A stretch of 64,000 bases of DNA, from the NCBI GenBank assembly GCA_963794215.1, contig CAWCCQ010000001.1, forward strand, positions 124,001 to 188,000, given 5' to 3'. The stretch comes from DATKRB01 sp963794215. Lineage in GTDB: Bacteria; Actinomycetota; Acidimicrobiia; Acidimicrobiales; RAAP-2. Both the position numbers and the translations under genes were made by a program. This document shows, one piece after another, positions 26,008 to 35,381 of the stretch (positions are counted from its first letter, which is position 1; every line of letters begins with the position of its first letter). The notes beneath the pieces were generated by a model. That model did no database searches, was not told where the DNA came from, and saw only the letters and a list, made by a program, of their open reading frames with translations.

Positions 26008-26595
26008 TCACCGTGGTGCGCCAACGGCGTGCTCCGAAGGGACCTCGCTGCGTAGGCCCAGCCCGGTGGCCACTCGGTTCGCGTAACTGAAGTAGGCCGA
26101 AAGGTCATTCAGGGCAACGATGTCGGCGTCGGAGAGCCCAACCGCCCGAAGCCCGTCGATGTCACCTTCGCTGATCGCGCCGGGTGTTCGTGTCAACGTC
26201 GCGGTGTAGACGACGAGGGCGTCCAGGCGGGGATAGCCAGTAGCCGGAGCGAAGGGCTCGGCGACGATGCGAGAAACGAGGTCATCGGAGACACCGCTGA
26301 TACGTAGCTTGTCGCGAGCCCCCGACGCGCAGTAGGGAGTCTCGTTCAGCACCGAGGTCACGTAGATCACGATCTGGCGTTCTTGATGGGTGAGTCCGGA
26401 GTCGAGCTGGTCGATGACCTGGTATAAGCGCAGGCGTTCGTAGACCAATTCGGGATGGAGGCTGCCGAGCTGGGTGTACTCGGTTGTTGAGCCGAGCCGC
26501 TGGGCCTGCCAGTCGTAGGCTTCCTTGAGCCGCCCCTCTGCCTCTTCGGGGGCGATAGTGGCGATCCATGCCTCCGGTCGTCGGGCTTCAGTCAC
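26008..26595 (-). CDS. carboxymuconolactone decarboxylase-like (AhpD-fold) protein
   Basis: 195 residues from a GTG at 26595 with an excellent AAGGAG six bases upstream. The architecture fits the peroxidase-related/CMD-domain family: EEAEGRLKEAYDWQAQR, HPELVYERLRLYQVI, and LTHQERQIVIYVTSVLNETP. The usual CxxC redox pair is missing; the equivalent position is YCASGARDKL, keeping one Cys but not the partner Cys or the following His. It may therefore have lost peroxidase activity or belong to a CMD subgroup with another chemistry. It sits inside the sulfur island with no close operon partner. A conserved-looking AT-rich stretch (TGGCTTATTGACGACTAAGCC) lies upstream at ~26663-26683. Confidence 0.85.
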   Translation of the reverse strand: MTEARRPEAWIATIAPEEAEGRLKEAYDWQAQRLGSTTEYTQLGSLHPELVYERLRLYQVIDQLDSGLTHQERQIVIYVTSVLNETPYCASGARDKLRISGVSDDLVSRIVAEPFAPATGYPRLDALVVYTATLTRTPGAISEGDIDGLRAVGLSDADIVALNDLSAYFSYANRVATGLGLRSEVPSEHAVGAPR

Positions 26596-26705
26596 GTCGC
26601 ATCTCCTTGTTTGCGGGCACCTCGTCGCGGGCGCAGATCGAAGACCCCGAGTCGCGTCGATGGTATTGGCTTATTGACGACTAAGCCACTCGGAATTGTA
26701 GAGTG

Positions 26706-27014
26706 CTACCAGCGACCGACGATCAAGCTCCCGAAATCGGCAGGGAGGACCTCCCCGTGACGGCGACCGAGACAGCGGATGGCGACGGCGTCGGAACCTT
26801 GCCACCGTAAGCCCATAGCTTCGATGGAGTAGATCCAGCGATTCCCAGCCGGGAGCAAGCAGCAGTGAGGTGTCCGTTCGGGCATGTGTTCGATGCTCGG
26901 ATACAACGGTGACTGGGTGTGAACCTCCCGAGGCTTTGCCCCTTCCAAGCTCCGCGCATAATCAAAACGTCTCTGGGGCCGGTCCGCGGTCTCGACCTTC
27001 AGGTGACAGGGCAA
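26706..27014 (-). CDS. hypothetical 102-residue protein (doubtful)
   Basis: The second half (LPAGNRWIYSIEAMGLRWQG, VAIRCLGRRHGEVLPADFGS) looks coding by composition and third-position GC, but no family or ribosome site is seen. It may be a remnant. The remainder of 27015-27399 contains nothing I can support. Confidence 0.25.
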   Translation of the reverse strand: MPCHLKVETADRPQRRFDYARSLEGAKPREVHTQSPLYPSIEHMPERTPHCCLLPAGNRWIYSIEAMGLRWQGSDAVAIRCLGRRHGEVLPADFGSLIVGRW

Positions 27015-27399
27015 AGCGCGGATCAGATTCCGACGCTTTGGTGAACATCGGGACCCAGGGTCAACAGGTATGCCTGCTGCCGCTTGGGTTCATCAGCCGC
27101 TAGACGAGGTGGGCGAACTGAGGACGAACCTCCTTTAGGCGCCTGCCAGTAGCCCCGATCGGTCGCGCTCCGCCCCGCTCTCGCCTTCTTGTCGTTTGGC
27201 GTCCGGCTGCCGACGGAGGGTGAGACCGCCCTTGATCCGATGATCGCCGAGGCCCCCAGTGAGCCACCCAGCGTGATACCGCATAACTCCGACTTGATTT
27301 GTCATGTTTTACATGCCACCATGAGGTGGTGCAGTTCGCGCAGAACGTCAATGACACCTGGGGTGAACAAACCCGCCTGACGTTCGACGAACGCTGTCG

Positions 27400-28115
27400 T
27401 TGACGACGGCCGTTCCTCGCAGCCGCTACGGCGGCACTCGTCCTTGCGTCTCGACATTGGAGCCCTACGTCATGCCTGCGACAATCTCTTCGCTTCGAAC
27501 TCTGAGGGCTGGTCCTCCAGCCATACCTCCGGATCGACGACCCCCTGGCTGGTCAGCGCATCCGGCAAATCCAACGCCCCTTTCGGACAGTCTCGAGTCC
27601 GTCCTTTCCTTCGACGCCCTGCATTCGATTGCGTCAGGGTTGGCACGAACCCAGCAGGCCGTGCCCGACGACAACAGCAATCCGGGAATCCCTCGGTCGA
27701 TCCGCCTCATCGCCACAGCGCTCTACGACGTATGGCTCATCACTTGGCCAGAGGGGTCGGGCCTCGGGGCGCATGATCACGGCGGGTCGCGCAGCGTCCT
27801 CCATGTTGTCGCAGGTGAGTTGAACGAAACGTTCATCGACCGACCAACCAACAGATCCCCACGCACCGCGTGCTCCGAACTGGCGATGCAACACGTGGGG
27901 AGACATCGTTGCGCCATGACTTGGTGAATCGGTCTGGCGCCGAGACGACCAGCCTTCACGTGTACTCCCCGCCGCTCTCGGACCTCACCTTCTTCCGGCA
28001 GATGACCTGGCACGAGCACGGGCAAACAACGGCAGTGTCCGCGCGGTTGCCTGAAGCGAGTAGTGGTGACCTTCATCTCGTGACTCCATCTCCCGCCTCT
28101 GGCGTGGATGCATAA
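27400..28115 (+). pseudogene. cysteine dioxygenase-like cupin protein (one frameshift)
   Basis: Frame one carries IRLIATALYDVWLITWPEGS, then LGAHDHGGSRSVLHVVAGEL, with the cupin HxH metal motif (HDH). At ~27843 the frame moves by one base into THRVLRTGDATRGETSLRHD, then LVNRSGAETTSLHVYSPPLS and a C-terminus at 28115. The joined product matches small actinobacterial cysteine dioxygenases, which convert cysteine to cysteine sulfinate with Fe(II). A sulfinate-forming enzyme is pertinent beside DszB-like desulfinases. The start is uncertain (TTG at 27400, or later). The shift may be an assembly indel in an ACCAACCAACAGATCCCC stretch. Confidence 0.72.
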
Positions 28116-28182
28116 ACGGGGAAACGATGTCGTTCGTCGCTTCTCGGTCACGGCCCTTTGCCGCGTCGACTGGCCCCCATCG

Positions 28183-28240
28183 GTGAGAGGTCTTGCTGCC
28201 GGCCGGCGTCCCCCCTTCGGCCGGCAGCAAGACCTCTCAC
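28183..28240. terminator. perfect 23-bp inverted repeat hairpin between convergent genes
   Basis: Arms at 28183-28205 and 28218-28240 are perfect reverse complements (beginning GTGAGAGGTCTTGCTGCC) around a 12-nt C-rich loop. It lies between the cysteine dioxygenase-like gene (plus, ends 28115) and the TauD-like gene (minus, ends 28449), where a bidirectional terminator would be expected. There is no T-run, so a structured-RNA or mobile-palindrome origin is also possible. The rest of 28116-28448 holds no gene. Confidence 0.55.
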
Positions 28241-28448
28241 CCGACTCAAGGTGCGCGCGATCCAATCCTTCGAAGACTGAACCAGGCCTAGCGGATCGAG
28301 CCTTGCTGACTCGTGCAGCAGGCGAACGTCACAGTGGCCAGAGCAGATCTGTCTCGAGTTTGTCGGCGTAGTCGTCGAATTCCGCGTCAAGGTCGCCCGA
28401 CGTCGCCAAGGGCGACCCGGTCGCCCATGGCAACCTGGTCGGCGTGGT

Positions 28449-29237
28449 TCAGCCGCCGATGACCTTGCGATACACGCGAGGGCCGTCGTAGTCGTTGACC
28501 GCGTAGTGCCAGGTCGCCTGGTTGTCCCAGATCACGAAGTCACCAGGCCGCCAACCGAAGCCGACCGTGAAGTTGGGCGAGGAAGCGTGCGCAAGGAGGA
28601 AGGGAAGGAGAGCCTTGCTCTCGGCATCGGTGACACCACTGAGCCCCTGGGCAGAGGAGCTGATCAAGAGGCCCTTGCGGCCGCTATGGCGGTGGGTGCG
28701 CACCACCGGGTGTTCGATCGTCTCGGTCACGGGCGGTCGGTTGTAGGTGCCGTCCCCGGGGTAGGCGCTGTAGCGCGCGCTCACCGACTCGAGCAGCTGC
28801 TTGAGCGGTTCGGAAAGATGGTCGTAGGCGGCCTGCAAATCCGCCCACAGGGTGTGGCCGCCGACCTCGGGGACGACATCGTAGGCGAGCGACTCGATGT
28901 TGAACGGAGGGTTTCGCCAGGTGCCGCCGATATGCCAATGGGCGGCGTTGCCGGCCCTCTCCAGGTTGAAGGTGTAGACCAGCCGGCTGTCCTCGTGCCG
29001 CTTGAGCCACTTGGGGTGGTCAAAGGGTTCGTCGAAGATCCGCACCGCGTCGACATGCTGGAGGGCCGACAGATGCTGGTCGCGGAAGACGAGGACCTTG
29101 TAGGTCCAAAAGTCCTGCCGCAAGGCCTCCGCAGTGGCCTCGTCGACCGGCTGGGTCAGGTCGACGCCCTCGATCTCGGCTCCAATGAGGGGGCTGGCGG
29201 CACGTACGCCGTAGCGACTGGTCAGGCTGACGGTCAT
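28449..29237 (-). CDS. TauD/TfdA-family Fe(II)/2-oxoglutarate-like oxygenase with HxG instead of HxD
   Basis: 262 residues from the ATG at 29237 with GGGGAA upstream. TauD-family landmarks: IGAEIEGVDLTQPVDEATAE, YKVLVFRDQHLSALQHVDAV, GGHTLWADLQAAYDHLSEPL, EHPVVRTHRHSGRKGLLIS, and the distal WDNQATWHYAVNDY plus RVYRKV with the metal His and 2OG-binding Arg. The proximal motif is HWHIGGTW, where the family has WH(T/S/I)D; the metal-binding Asp is Gly (residue 104, codon GGC at 28926-28928, one transition from GAC). Loss of this carboxylate is what distinguishes Fe/2OG halogenases from hydroxylases, but it can equally mean inactivation. By context the ancestral role is taurine- or sulfonate-type desulfonation. 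Confidence 0.88.
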   Translation of the reverse strand: MTVSLTSRYGVRAASPLIGAEIEGVDLTQPVDEATAEALRQDFWTYKVLVFRDQHLSALQHVDAVRIFDEPFDHPKWLKRHEDSRLVYTFNLERAGNAAHWHIGGTWRNPPFNIESLAYDVVPEVGGHTLWADLQAAYDHLSEPLKQLLESVSARYSAYPGDGTYNRPPVTETIEHPVVRTHRHSGRKGLLISSSAQGLSGVTDAESKALLPFLLAHASSPNFTVGFGWRPGDFVIWDNQATWHYAVNDYDGPRVYRKVIGG

Positions 29238-29296
29238 CAAGTTCCCCTAGATAGAAGGAAGGCTCGCTGGTCAATACCCTACTCATCCCATCGGAG

Positions 29297-30363
29297 TTAG
29301 ACACTATCGCGGTAGAGCCGGGGCAGCAGTTGGTCGCCGACGCGGATGGTCTCCTCCTTGTACGGCGTGTCGGAGAGCACGAAGTGGGTCACGCCGAGCT
29401 CCCGGTAGCGGTGCAGCGCGTCGGCAACCTCGTCGTAGGAACCCACGAGCCAGGTGGTGGCGGCCCCTCCCCCTCCATACTTGCCCGGTGTGGTGTACAG
29501 ACAGGTGTCGAGGACCTCGCCCCGCTCACTCAGCTCGCTCAGACGCTGCTGGCCGACCGCCCCGCTACCAGTTGCGAAGCCGGTCCACTCGCGGCCCACG
29601 GCGGCCAACGTCTCCACCTTGGCCTCGGCGTCGCGCCAAGCTTGTTCGCTCGTCTCTCGGACCAGTGTGGTCACCCGCGGCCCGAACTCGAGAGGAGGAT
29701 GGGTCCGGCCCAACGATTCGCTCAAACCCCCGAGCCGCGCGATGCGCTCCTCGACGCCCGCGAGCGGCTCGCCCCAGAACAGCTGGACGTCAGCCTCGGT
29801 CGCTGACACGGCTTCGGCAGCGGGGGACGCCCCGCCGAAGTACAGGCGCGGGTGGCGGCCCTCCACTGCTCGATACGGACGCTGGGCCAAGGTGGAGCCC
29901 TCCACCCAGAAGAACTCGCCGCGGAAGGTGACGTCGTCTGCGCCCCAGAGCAGGCGGACGAGCTGGATGAACTCTTTGGTTCGGGCATAGCGCTTCGGCT
30001 GGTCGCCTTCCGCGTCGCCGTAGGCGGCCACCTGATCAATTCCACTGACGATGTTGACCAACACCCGCCCTTCGCTGATCTGGTCGAGGGTAGCGGCCGC
30101 GCTTGCGAACTGCGCGGGGCGCCAGAAGCCGGGGCGCACCGCGATGAGCGGCTGGAACGACGTGGTGCGGGCCGCGAGAGCGGTGGCCACGGTGAAGGTG
30201 TCAGGGCGACCCCACCGGCACCAATCAGCGCTCCGGCCCAGCCGTGGGCCTCCGCCAGGCGGGCCAACTCGGTGGAACGCTCCAGGTTGGAGAGCCCCGT
30301 TGCCATGTCGTCACCACGATGCCCCGGCTCGACCGCATTGGGTATGTACCACAAGAACTTCAT
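29297..30363 (-). pseudogene. SsuD-like FMN-dependent monooxygenase (one frameshift)
   Basis: From the ATG at 30363 the frame reads MKFLWYIPNAVEPGHRGDD, then LERSTELARLAEAHGWAGAL. At ~30205, in a GGTGGGGTCG stretch, one base is out of register, and the other frame continues PDTFTVATALAARTTSFQPL, ISEGRVLVNIVSGIDQVAAY, PRLYFGGASPAAEAVSATEA and YKEETIRVGDQLLPRLYRDS to 29297. It is a typical luciferase-like alkanesulfonate monooxygenase, more divergent from the four module enzymes than they are from each other. It is directly downstream-adjacent (56 bp) to the TauD-like gene on the same strand, so the two were probably co-transcribed. Confidence 0.85.
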
Positions 30364-30589
30364 GCTCGACCGGATCGTCGCCTCTCCTCGGTGGTCTCGC
30401 GGCCCTCGGGCTGCCGCTTCGCGTCTCGCTTCCCCCACCCACGGCCTCTGCCCTGGAACGACCGACCTCTAGCGTCCTGGGCACCACGGGCACGTCGACC
30501 CGATGACGTCCGCCGCGCGAGAGGTCTCTTCGGTCCCCTGGTCCTTTATGGCCAGGGTTGTCACCCACTATCGTCCTCCTCGCGAGTGC

Positions 30590-30945
30590 TCACATGCCGA
30601 TGAGAGCGCCACCTCCGAGCGGCGTCGTTATCGTTGTGGGCACTTGGATCGTTCCGCGGTCGCTACCCAATGTCCTGGGCCCCTCGATGGGCACACCTAG
30701 AAGCTCCCGCAGCCGATCACTCCACCAGTCGGTTGGAATGGCATGGCCACACTCCCACCTCGACACCGTATTGAGGCCGCACCGAGACGCCCTGCCAATT
30801 CGGATTGCGTCCACTCTCTCTGCAGCCGGGCGGCCCGTAGCCGGTCGCCCAGTGACGGCGCGTCAAGAGGCTGGTCGTTATTGCTCTGTCGGTTTCCCGT
30901 GTTCACTGCGGATGTCCTCCCATTCGGACCTAATTGACTAGGCAT
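30590..30945 (-). pseudogene. XRE-family helix-turn-helix regulator (one frameshift)
   Basis: The first frame has LGDRLRAARLQREWTQSELA, then GRLG; the other continues GLNTVSRWECGHAIPTDWWS and RLRELLGVPIEG. Together they form a classic HTH_3 domain (WTQSELAGRLG-LNTVSRWE). The break is near 30780, one base in CTCGGTGCGGCC. The proposed ATG at 30945 has no clear ribosome site, and the ~40 residues preceding the HTH are low complexity. It would be a small DNA-binding protein at the edge of the sulfur island. The target is unknown. Confidence 0.6.
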
Positions 30946-31112
30946 GTGTGGCGGCCCAACATGGGCTCAGAGGCCGACGGGATGGCCCGCCGCCGGGGTC
31001 GACTCATGTCACCGATTCCCTCCGGTGGCTGCCGTTACCGCCCTTCGACGCAGACAGTCGCCACGCGATAGTCCGATGGCAGCCGTCACGAAACCATGCC
31101 CTGGGCGAATCG

Positions 31113-32220
31113 CTAGTGTCCTCCGCCGTTAATTCGTTGTAGAAGTCGACCGAGCTTTTCGAGGATCTGGTCGGCGGTCTTGGTCCAGAGAAATGGACTC
31201 GGGTTCTCGTTCCACGCTGCGATCCATGCTCGGATGTCGGCTTCGAGCGCGTGCACGGAACGGTGATCGCTGCGTTGGAGCAGATCCGCGGTGATGTAGG
31301 CGAAGAACCGTTCGACTTGGTTGATCCAACTCGAGTACGTCGGGGTGTAGTGCACGTGGAACCGGGGGTGCTTGTCGAGCCAGGCCTTCACTGCCGGGGA
31401 CTTATGCGTGCCGTAGTTGTCACAGACGAGGTGGACATCGAGGCCGTCGGGGACAACGGTGTCGATCTTTGCGAGGAACTTCTTGAACTCGATGCTGCGG
31501 TGTCGGCGGTGCAGGCTCGAGATGACCGACCCATCGGTGGTGTTGAACGCCGCGAACAAGCTCGTCGTGCCGTGGCGGAGGTAGTCGTGCGTGCGCTTCT
31601 CGGGCATGCCCGGCATCATGGGAAACGCGGGCTGGGAGCGGGCGAGCGCTTGGACCTGGCTCTTTTCGTCGACGCAGTAGACAACGGCACCGTTGGGGGG
31701 GTTCAAGTACAACCCAACGACGTCGTAGACCTTGTCCACGAACAGGGGGTCGTTGGAGAGCTTGAACCCTTCGGCTCGGTGGGGCTTCAGCTCAAAGGCC
31801 TTCCAGAATCCGCCCGACCGTCGAAGCCGACAGACCGGACCGCTCGGCCATCTTCGACCTCGACCAGTGCGTCGCGTGCTCAGGCGTCGACTCGAGCGTC
31901 GTGACGACCACGTCTTCGACCTGCTCGGCGGTCACCGTTGGTGGCCGCCCCGGGCGGGGATCATCAACGAGACCGTCCAAGCGGGACTCGACAAAGCGCG
32001 CTCGCCACTTGCCGACCGTTGGCTGGGACACTCCCTCGTGCTCGGCAACGGCTTTGTTCGACAAGCCCTGCGCACAGCCGAGGATGATCCGCGAGCGCAA
32101 CGCCAAGGCCTGTGAGGACTTGTGTCGTCGAGCCCACCGCACAAGCTGATCGTGCTCCTCGGCCCTAAGTACGAGTAACGCCGTCGGTCGACCAGTCCGT
32201 GCCATGCACCATCGTATCAC
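31113..32220 (-). CDS. IS630-family transposase in two frames
   Basis: The upstream frame (32220-31792) carries the HTH part: LRAEEHDQLVRWARRHKSSQ, GLSNKAVAEHEGVSQPTVGK and WSRSKMAERSGLSASTVGRI. The second frame (to 31113) begins WKAFELKPHRAEGFKLSNDP and contains the DDE domain: VYCVDEKSQVQALARSQP (first Asp), LDVHLVCDNYGTHKSPAV (second Asp) and YSSWINQVERFFAYIT (Glu). All three catalytic residues are present. The switch is a single base near 31797 (CGGATTCTGGAAGG). Some IS630 members are made by programmed frameshifting, so this may be functional; a plain mutation or sequence error is equally possible. Confidence 0.9.
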
Positions 32221-32251
32221 ACTTATATAACTAATTAATGACGGGCGCTAC
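31116..32251 (-). mobile_element. IS630-family insertion sequence with defined ends
   Basis: The 1136-bp element is flanked by TA dinucleotides (31114-31115 and 32252-32253), the IS630 target duplication. Imperfect terminal inverted repeats begin GTGTCCTCCGCCGTTAATTCG on the left and, read inward from the right, GTAGCGCCCGTCATTAATTAG; about 18 of 26 positions match including the flanking CTA. The transposase stop codon is formed by the left-hand TA. Confidence 0.82.
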
Positions 32252-32253
32252 TA

Positions 32254-33155
32254 GGTGGGCCAGCTACCGCTCGCTGCGATGAACTAAGTTAAATCCTACT
32301 AATCCAATGCACTAAGTCAACTCGGGTTTGGACCTCCTCTGAGCTCCTCCCGTCTCTTGCCCGCGTGCGTGCGCCATGTCGCAGGACGACGCCAGGGCTG
32401 GCCCGATCGATGAATGTCACCGGGACACACTCTGGCGGTCGTGCCCGTCAGGGTCCTTCCGACAAGGGTGAGGCGACAGGGGGGATCATGATAAACACAC
32501 AAAATCCATGGGCTTAGTCGGGTATATTCAAGGGCGGTTGGGGTGGAGCCCGAGGCGGCGGCTCCCCGACGGACAGGGAGGTCGGTCGGATTCATGGTGC
32601 TGTGCTTCGAGCTTCCTCGTCAGGACCTTCAGACAACCGACCAGAAGAAATCCCTTCCCCACGTCCTACCGCGGCGTTGCCCACGACAATGCGAAACCAC
32701 GCCCGACATGGCAATGCGTCGCCAACCTGGTGATCCGACAGGATTCACGAGCAAGTGGGCAAGACTAAAAGAAGGAGAGCGACGGACGAACGACGATTCC
32801 CACGATGGTCCCTCCTTGGGTCGAGGGGTAGGCGAACGCCGCTCCATCGACGGTGCGCCCGCACCGCTGGTCGCGGAAGCGCCAAGGCCGGCGGTGCGGG
32901 CCATCGGAATCGTCATGGTCCCAACGTCGTCGGACACCCCCCGACGTCGCCTGCAAAGGTCAACCACGGGTCAAGTGGCGGTGTCGCCCCTGTCGTCGAC
33001 ATGCCGGTTGTTCGCGGTGCCGCCACGACCAACCGCCGTCACCGTGCGCCGGTTCACGCAACTTAAGACGCTCACCCCAACATGGTAAAAGCGATGACTA
33101 ACCCAACTCACTCGGTAGGCATCTCCGACCGGTCAACAACGCGGTTGACTACCTC
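32254..33155. other. long intergenic region without supported genes
   Basis: 902 bp between IS630 and the MsnO8-like gene. Its left end (32260-32330) is AT-richer, with repeated CTAAGT-type words (ACTAAGTTAAATCC, CACTAAGTCAACTCG). The open frames on both strands are Arg/Pro/Ser-rich shadows without ribosome sites or family resemblance. Confidence 0.5.
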
Positions 33156-34340
33156 ATGACCTCGGCCCAGGTGCCCCTCGGAGTCCTAGACCTGGTACCT
33201 ATAAGCTCCGGGTCCGACGCATCGGCGGCCCTATGCCAGAGCGTCGAACTCGTGCGCACGGCCGAGGCCCTCGGCTACAGCCGGTACTGGTTCGCCGAGC
33301 ACCACCTCAATCCGGGCGTCGCCGGCTCCGCTCCGGCGGTGATGATCGCTCTGACCGCAGCGGGTACGGAGCGGATCCGTATCGGATCGGGTGGAGTGCA
33401 GAGTGGGCATCGCACAGCGTTGTCAGTGGTCGAGGAGTTTGGCCTTCTCGAGGGCCGCTATCCCGGCCGGATCGACCTCGGGGTCGGTCGCTCTGGTGGC
33501 CGGAATTTTTTGCGGGAAGGGCTCGCCAAGGCGAACTCGCCGTCGACAGACAGTCCCGTCGAGCGAGCGCACCACACCGAGAACGGACTGCTGATTCCGG
33601 CACGGCCACCGCGGCGGATCTCGAGCAACTCGCCTCGCCTGGGCCTCACCTCCGAGCTCCTTCAGCAACAGGGTGCGGAGTCGGCGAACTACGGCGAGCT
33701 GATTCGCGAAATCCATGGGCTCGGAAGGAACGTATCGGTCGTCCAATGGGCTCGATCCGCATCCCGTACCGGGCGCCGGAGCTCGTGTCGAGCTGTGGAT
33801 CCTCGGCAGCAGTGCCGGAGAGAGCGCCGAGGTGGCCGGAGAACTCAGGCTCCGGTTCGCTGCGAACTATCACGTGAGCCCTGCAACGGTTCTCGAAGCG
33901 GTCGACGCGTATCGCGCCGCGTTCGTGCCCTCCGGGGAGCTGGCTCAGCCCTACGTCTGCGTGTCGGCCGACGTCGTGTGGGCGAGGACGACGAGGCCGC
34001 TCGGGAACTGGCAACGGGCTACGCCCTGTGGGTCCGCAGCATCCGAACCGGTGAGGGCGCAATACCGTTCCCAAGCCCCGCCGAGGCACGCCAGCACGTC
34101 TGGAGCGAGGAGGATCGGGCGCTGGTCCGCGACCGCGTCGACACCCAGTTCGTGGGTTCGCCTCGCACGGTGGCCAACCGGCTGGGACAGCTTCGTGATG
34201 CCACTGGCGCCGATGAACTCCTGGTGACCACCATCACGCACCGCCACGAGGACCGGGTCGCCTCCTACCGCCTGCTCGCTGAAGAGTGGTTCCCCACCGC
34301 GGCCATCGAGAACCACTCCGGGGGACGGAGCCCGTCATGA
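33156..34340 (+). pseudogene. MsnO8-type luciferase-like oxidoreductase with two compensating frameshifts
   Basis: The N-terminal frame (VPLGVLDLVPISSGSDASAA, EALGYSRYWFAEHHLNPGVA, GTERIRIGSGGVQSGHRTAL, RIDLGVGRSGGR) is a textbook MsnO8/LuxA-like start. Near 33730 the coding frame moves (LDPHPVPGAGARVELWILGS, AANYHVSPATVLEAVDAYRA) and near 33980 it returns to the original one (EDDEAARELATGYALWVRSI, DTQFVGSPRTVANRLGQLRD). Without correction the middle ~80 residues would be nonsense. Luciferase-like enzymes of this group use F420 or FMN; the substrate is unknown. It sits at the right edge of the sulfur island but is not close to the SsuD subfamily. Confidence 0.75.
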
Positions 34341-34613
34341 GCGGGCCAGGCTCGATCGATCGGCACACCGCCGTGCCTCCCACAGGGCGACTGCACCCGG
34401 TCCGCTGTCCCACACGCCACTGAGTTAGGAGGCAGTTCCAGCGCCGATCCCGTCCGCGCTGGCGTCGTCGGCGCCAGCCCTACCCGGGGTTGGGCGCTCG
34501 GAACCCATCTTCCTTTGCTTGGGGCACTCCTGGGGTTCAATTGAAAGGCGCGGCATCTCGCTCCGTCGTCTCCCGGTTCTTTTTCTTTGCAAACCGACGC
34601 AACACCTCTCACC

Positions 34614-35330
34614 TCACTTAAATTTAGATGGTTTGAAGGTGCCTTGCAGATGCCAATATCCGGTGAAGCCGTTGAACGGGCCACCAACCACGGCGCTGGC
34701 CCACGTCAACACATAGGCATGCGTCTTCGCGTTGTAGGTGCCAGAGACCGACAGGGTGAGACCGGGTTTGGTTCCACCTGGCTTGGGGGAGCCCTGATTG
34801 AAGTACAGATTGTTCCATGCGGCGCTCAGTGCCGTGACTTGGCCGGAGAGCTTGCCGTGGCTCACCTTGATCACCGGGACGGGCACCGCCAGTCCGCCTT
34901 GGGGGTCCTTCTTGTCGGTGGCGAGGCTGAAGTTGATCGCGGTGAAGGCCTGCGGCTGAATGATGGCGCTCGCCAAGGAAGCCCCGGAGGATGAAAAGGC
35001 GGGCACGGGGTTCGGCTGATACCTGCCCGTCGTCAGGCCCCCAGCTGTGCCAGCCGAGACGACCGTGTAGGACTGGTCGCTGCACAAGGAGTCAGGGTTG
35101 TCAAAGAACTTTCCGCCGCTCACAGTTCCGCCTGGGTAGATCATCCGGAAGTACGATCCGGTTGGCGTGGTACCGGTGCAGCTTCCGGTGGTGATTTTGA
35201 AGGTGCCGACCAGCGGCGTGGCGGCAGAACCGGACGCGCCCGCGGTGACGGTGGGGATGACGACGACGGAGCAGAGCGTCATCAGGGCCAGAAGGCCTGA
35301 AGCGAGACAGGGTCGTATGCGGTGCTTCAT
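34614..35330 (-). CDS. secreted protein of unknown function
   Basis: 238 residues with a clean signal peptide (CLASGLLALMTLCSVVVIPT, cleavage likely near TAGASGSA). The mature part is Gly/Ser/Thr-rich with beta-type composition and two Cys (TTGSCTGTTPTGS; DSLCSDQSY) that may pair. It ends YWHLQGTFKPSKFK. No recognisable catalytic motif is present. The ATG at 35330 lies 51 bp from the next gene upstream on the same strand (ending 35382), so the three minus-strand genes from 37018 to 34614 may be an operon. A hairpin-free 270-bp gap with no gene follows on the low-coordinate side. Confidence 0.7.
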   Translation of the reverse strand: MKHRIRPCLASGLLALMTLCSVVVIPTVTAGASGSAATPLVGTFKITTGSCTGTTPTGSYFRMIYPGGTVSGGKFFDNPDSLCSDQSYTVVSAGTAGGLTTGRYQPNPVPAFSSSGASLASAIIQPQAFTAINFSLATDKKDPQGGLAVPVPVIKVSHGKLSGQVTALSAAWNNLYFNQGSPKPGGTKPGLTLSVSGTYNAKTHAYVLTWASAVVGGPFNGFTGYWHLQGTFKPSKFK

Positions 35331-35381
35331 AGTGTTCTCCTCGTTGGTGGTGCTGCAGGACCTGCCGAACGGCGGGACGTT

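Noticed and set aside
32543..33088. 181-codon plus-strand ORF
   Set aside because: Low-complexity Arg/Pro/Ser/Thr composition, no ribosome site and no family; typical spurious GC-rich frame.
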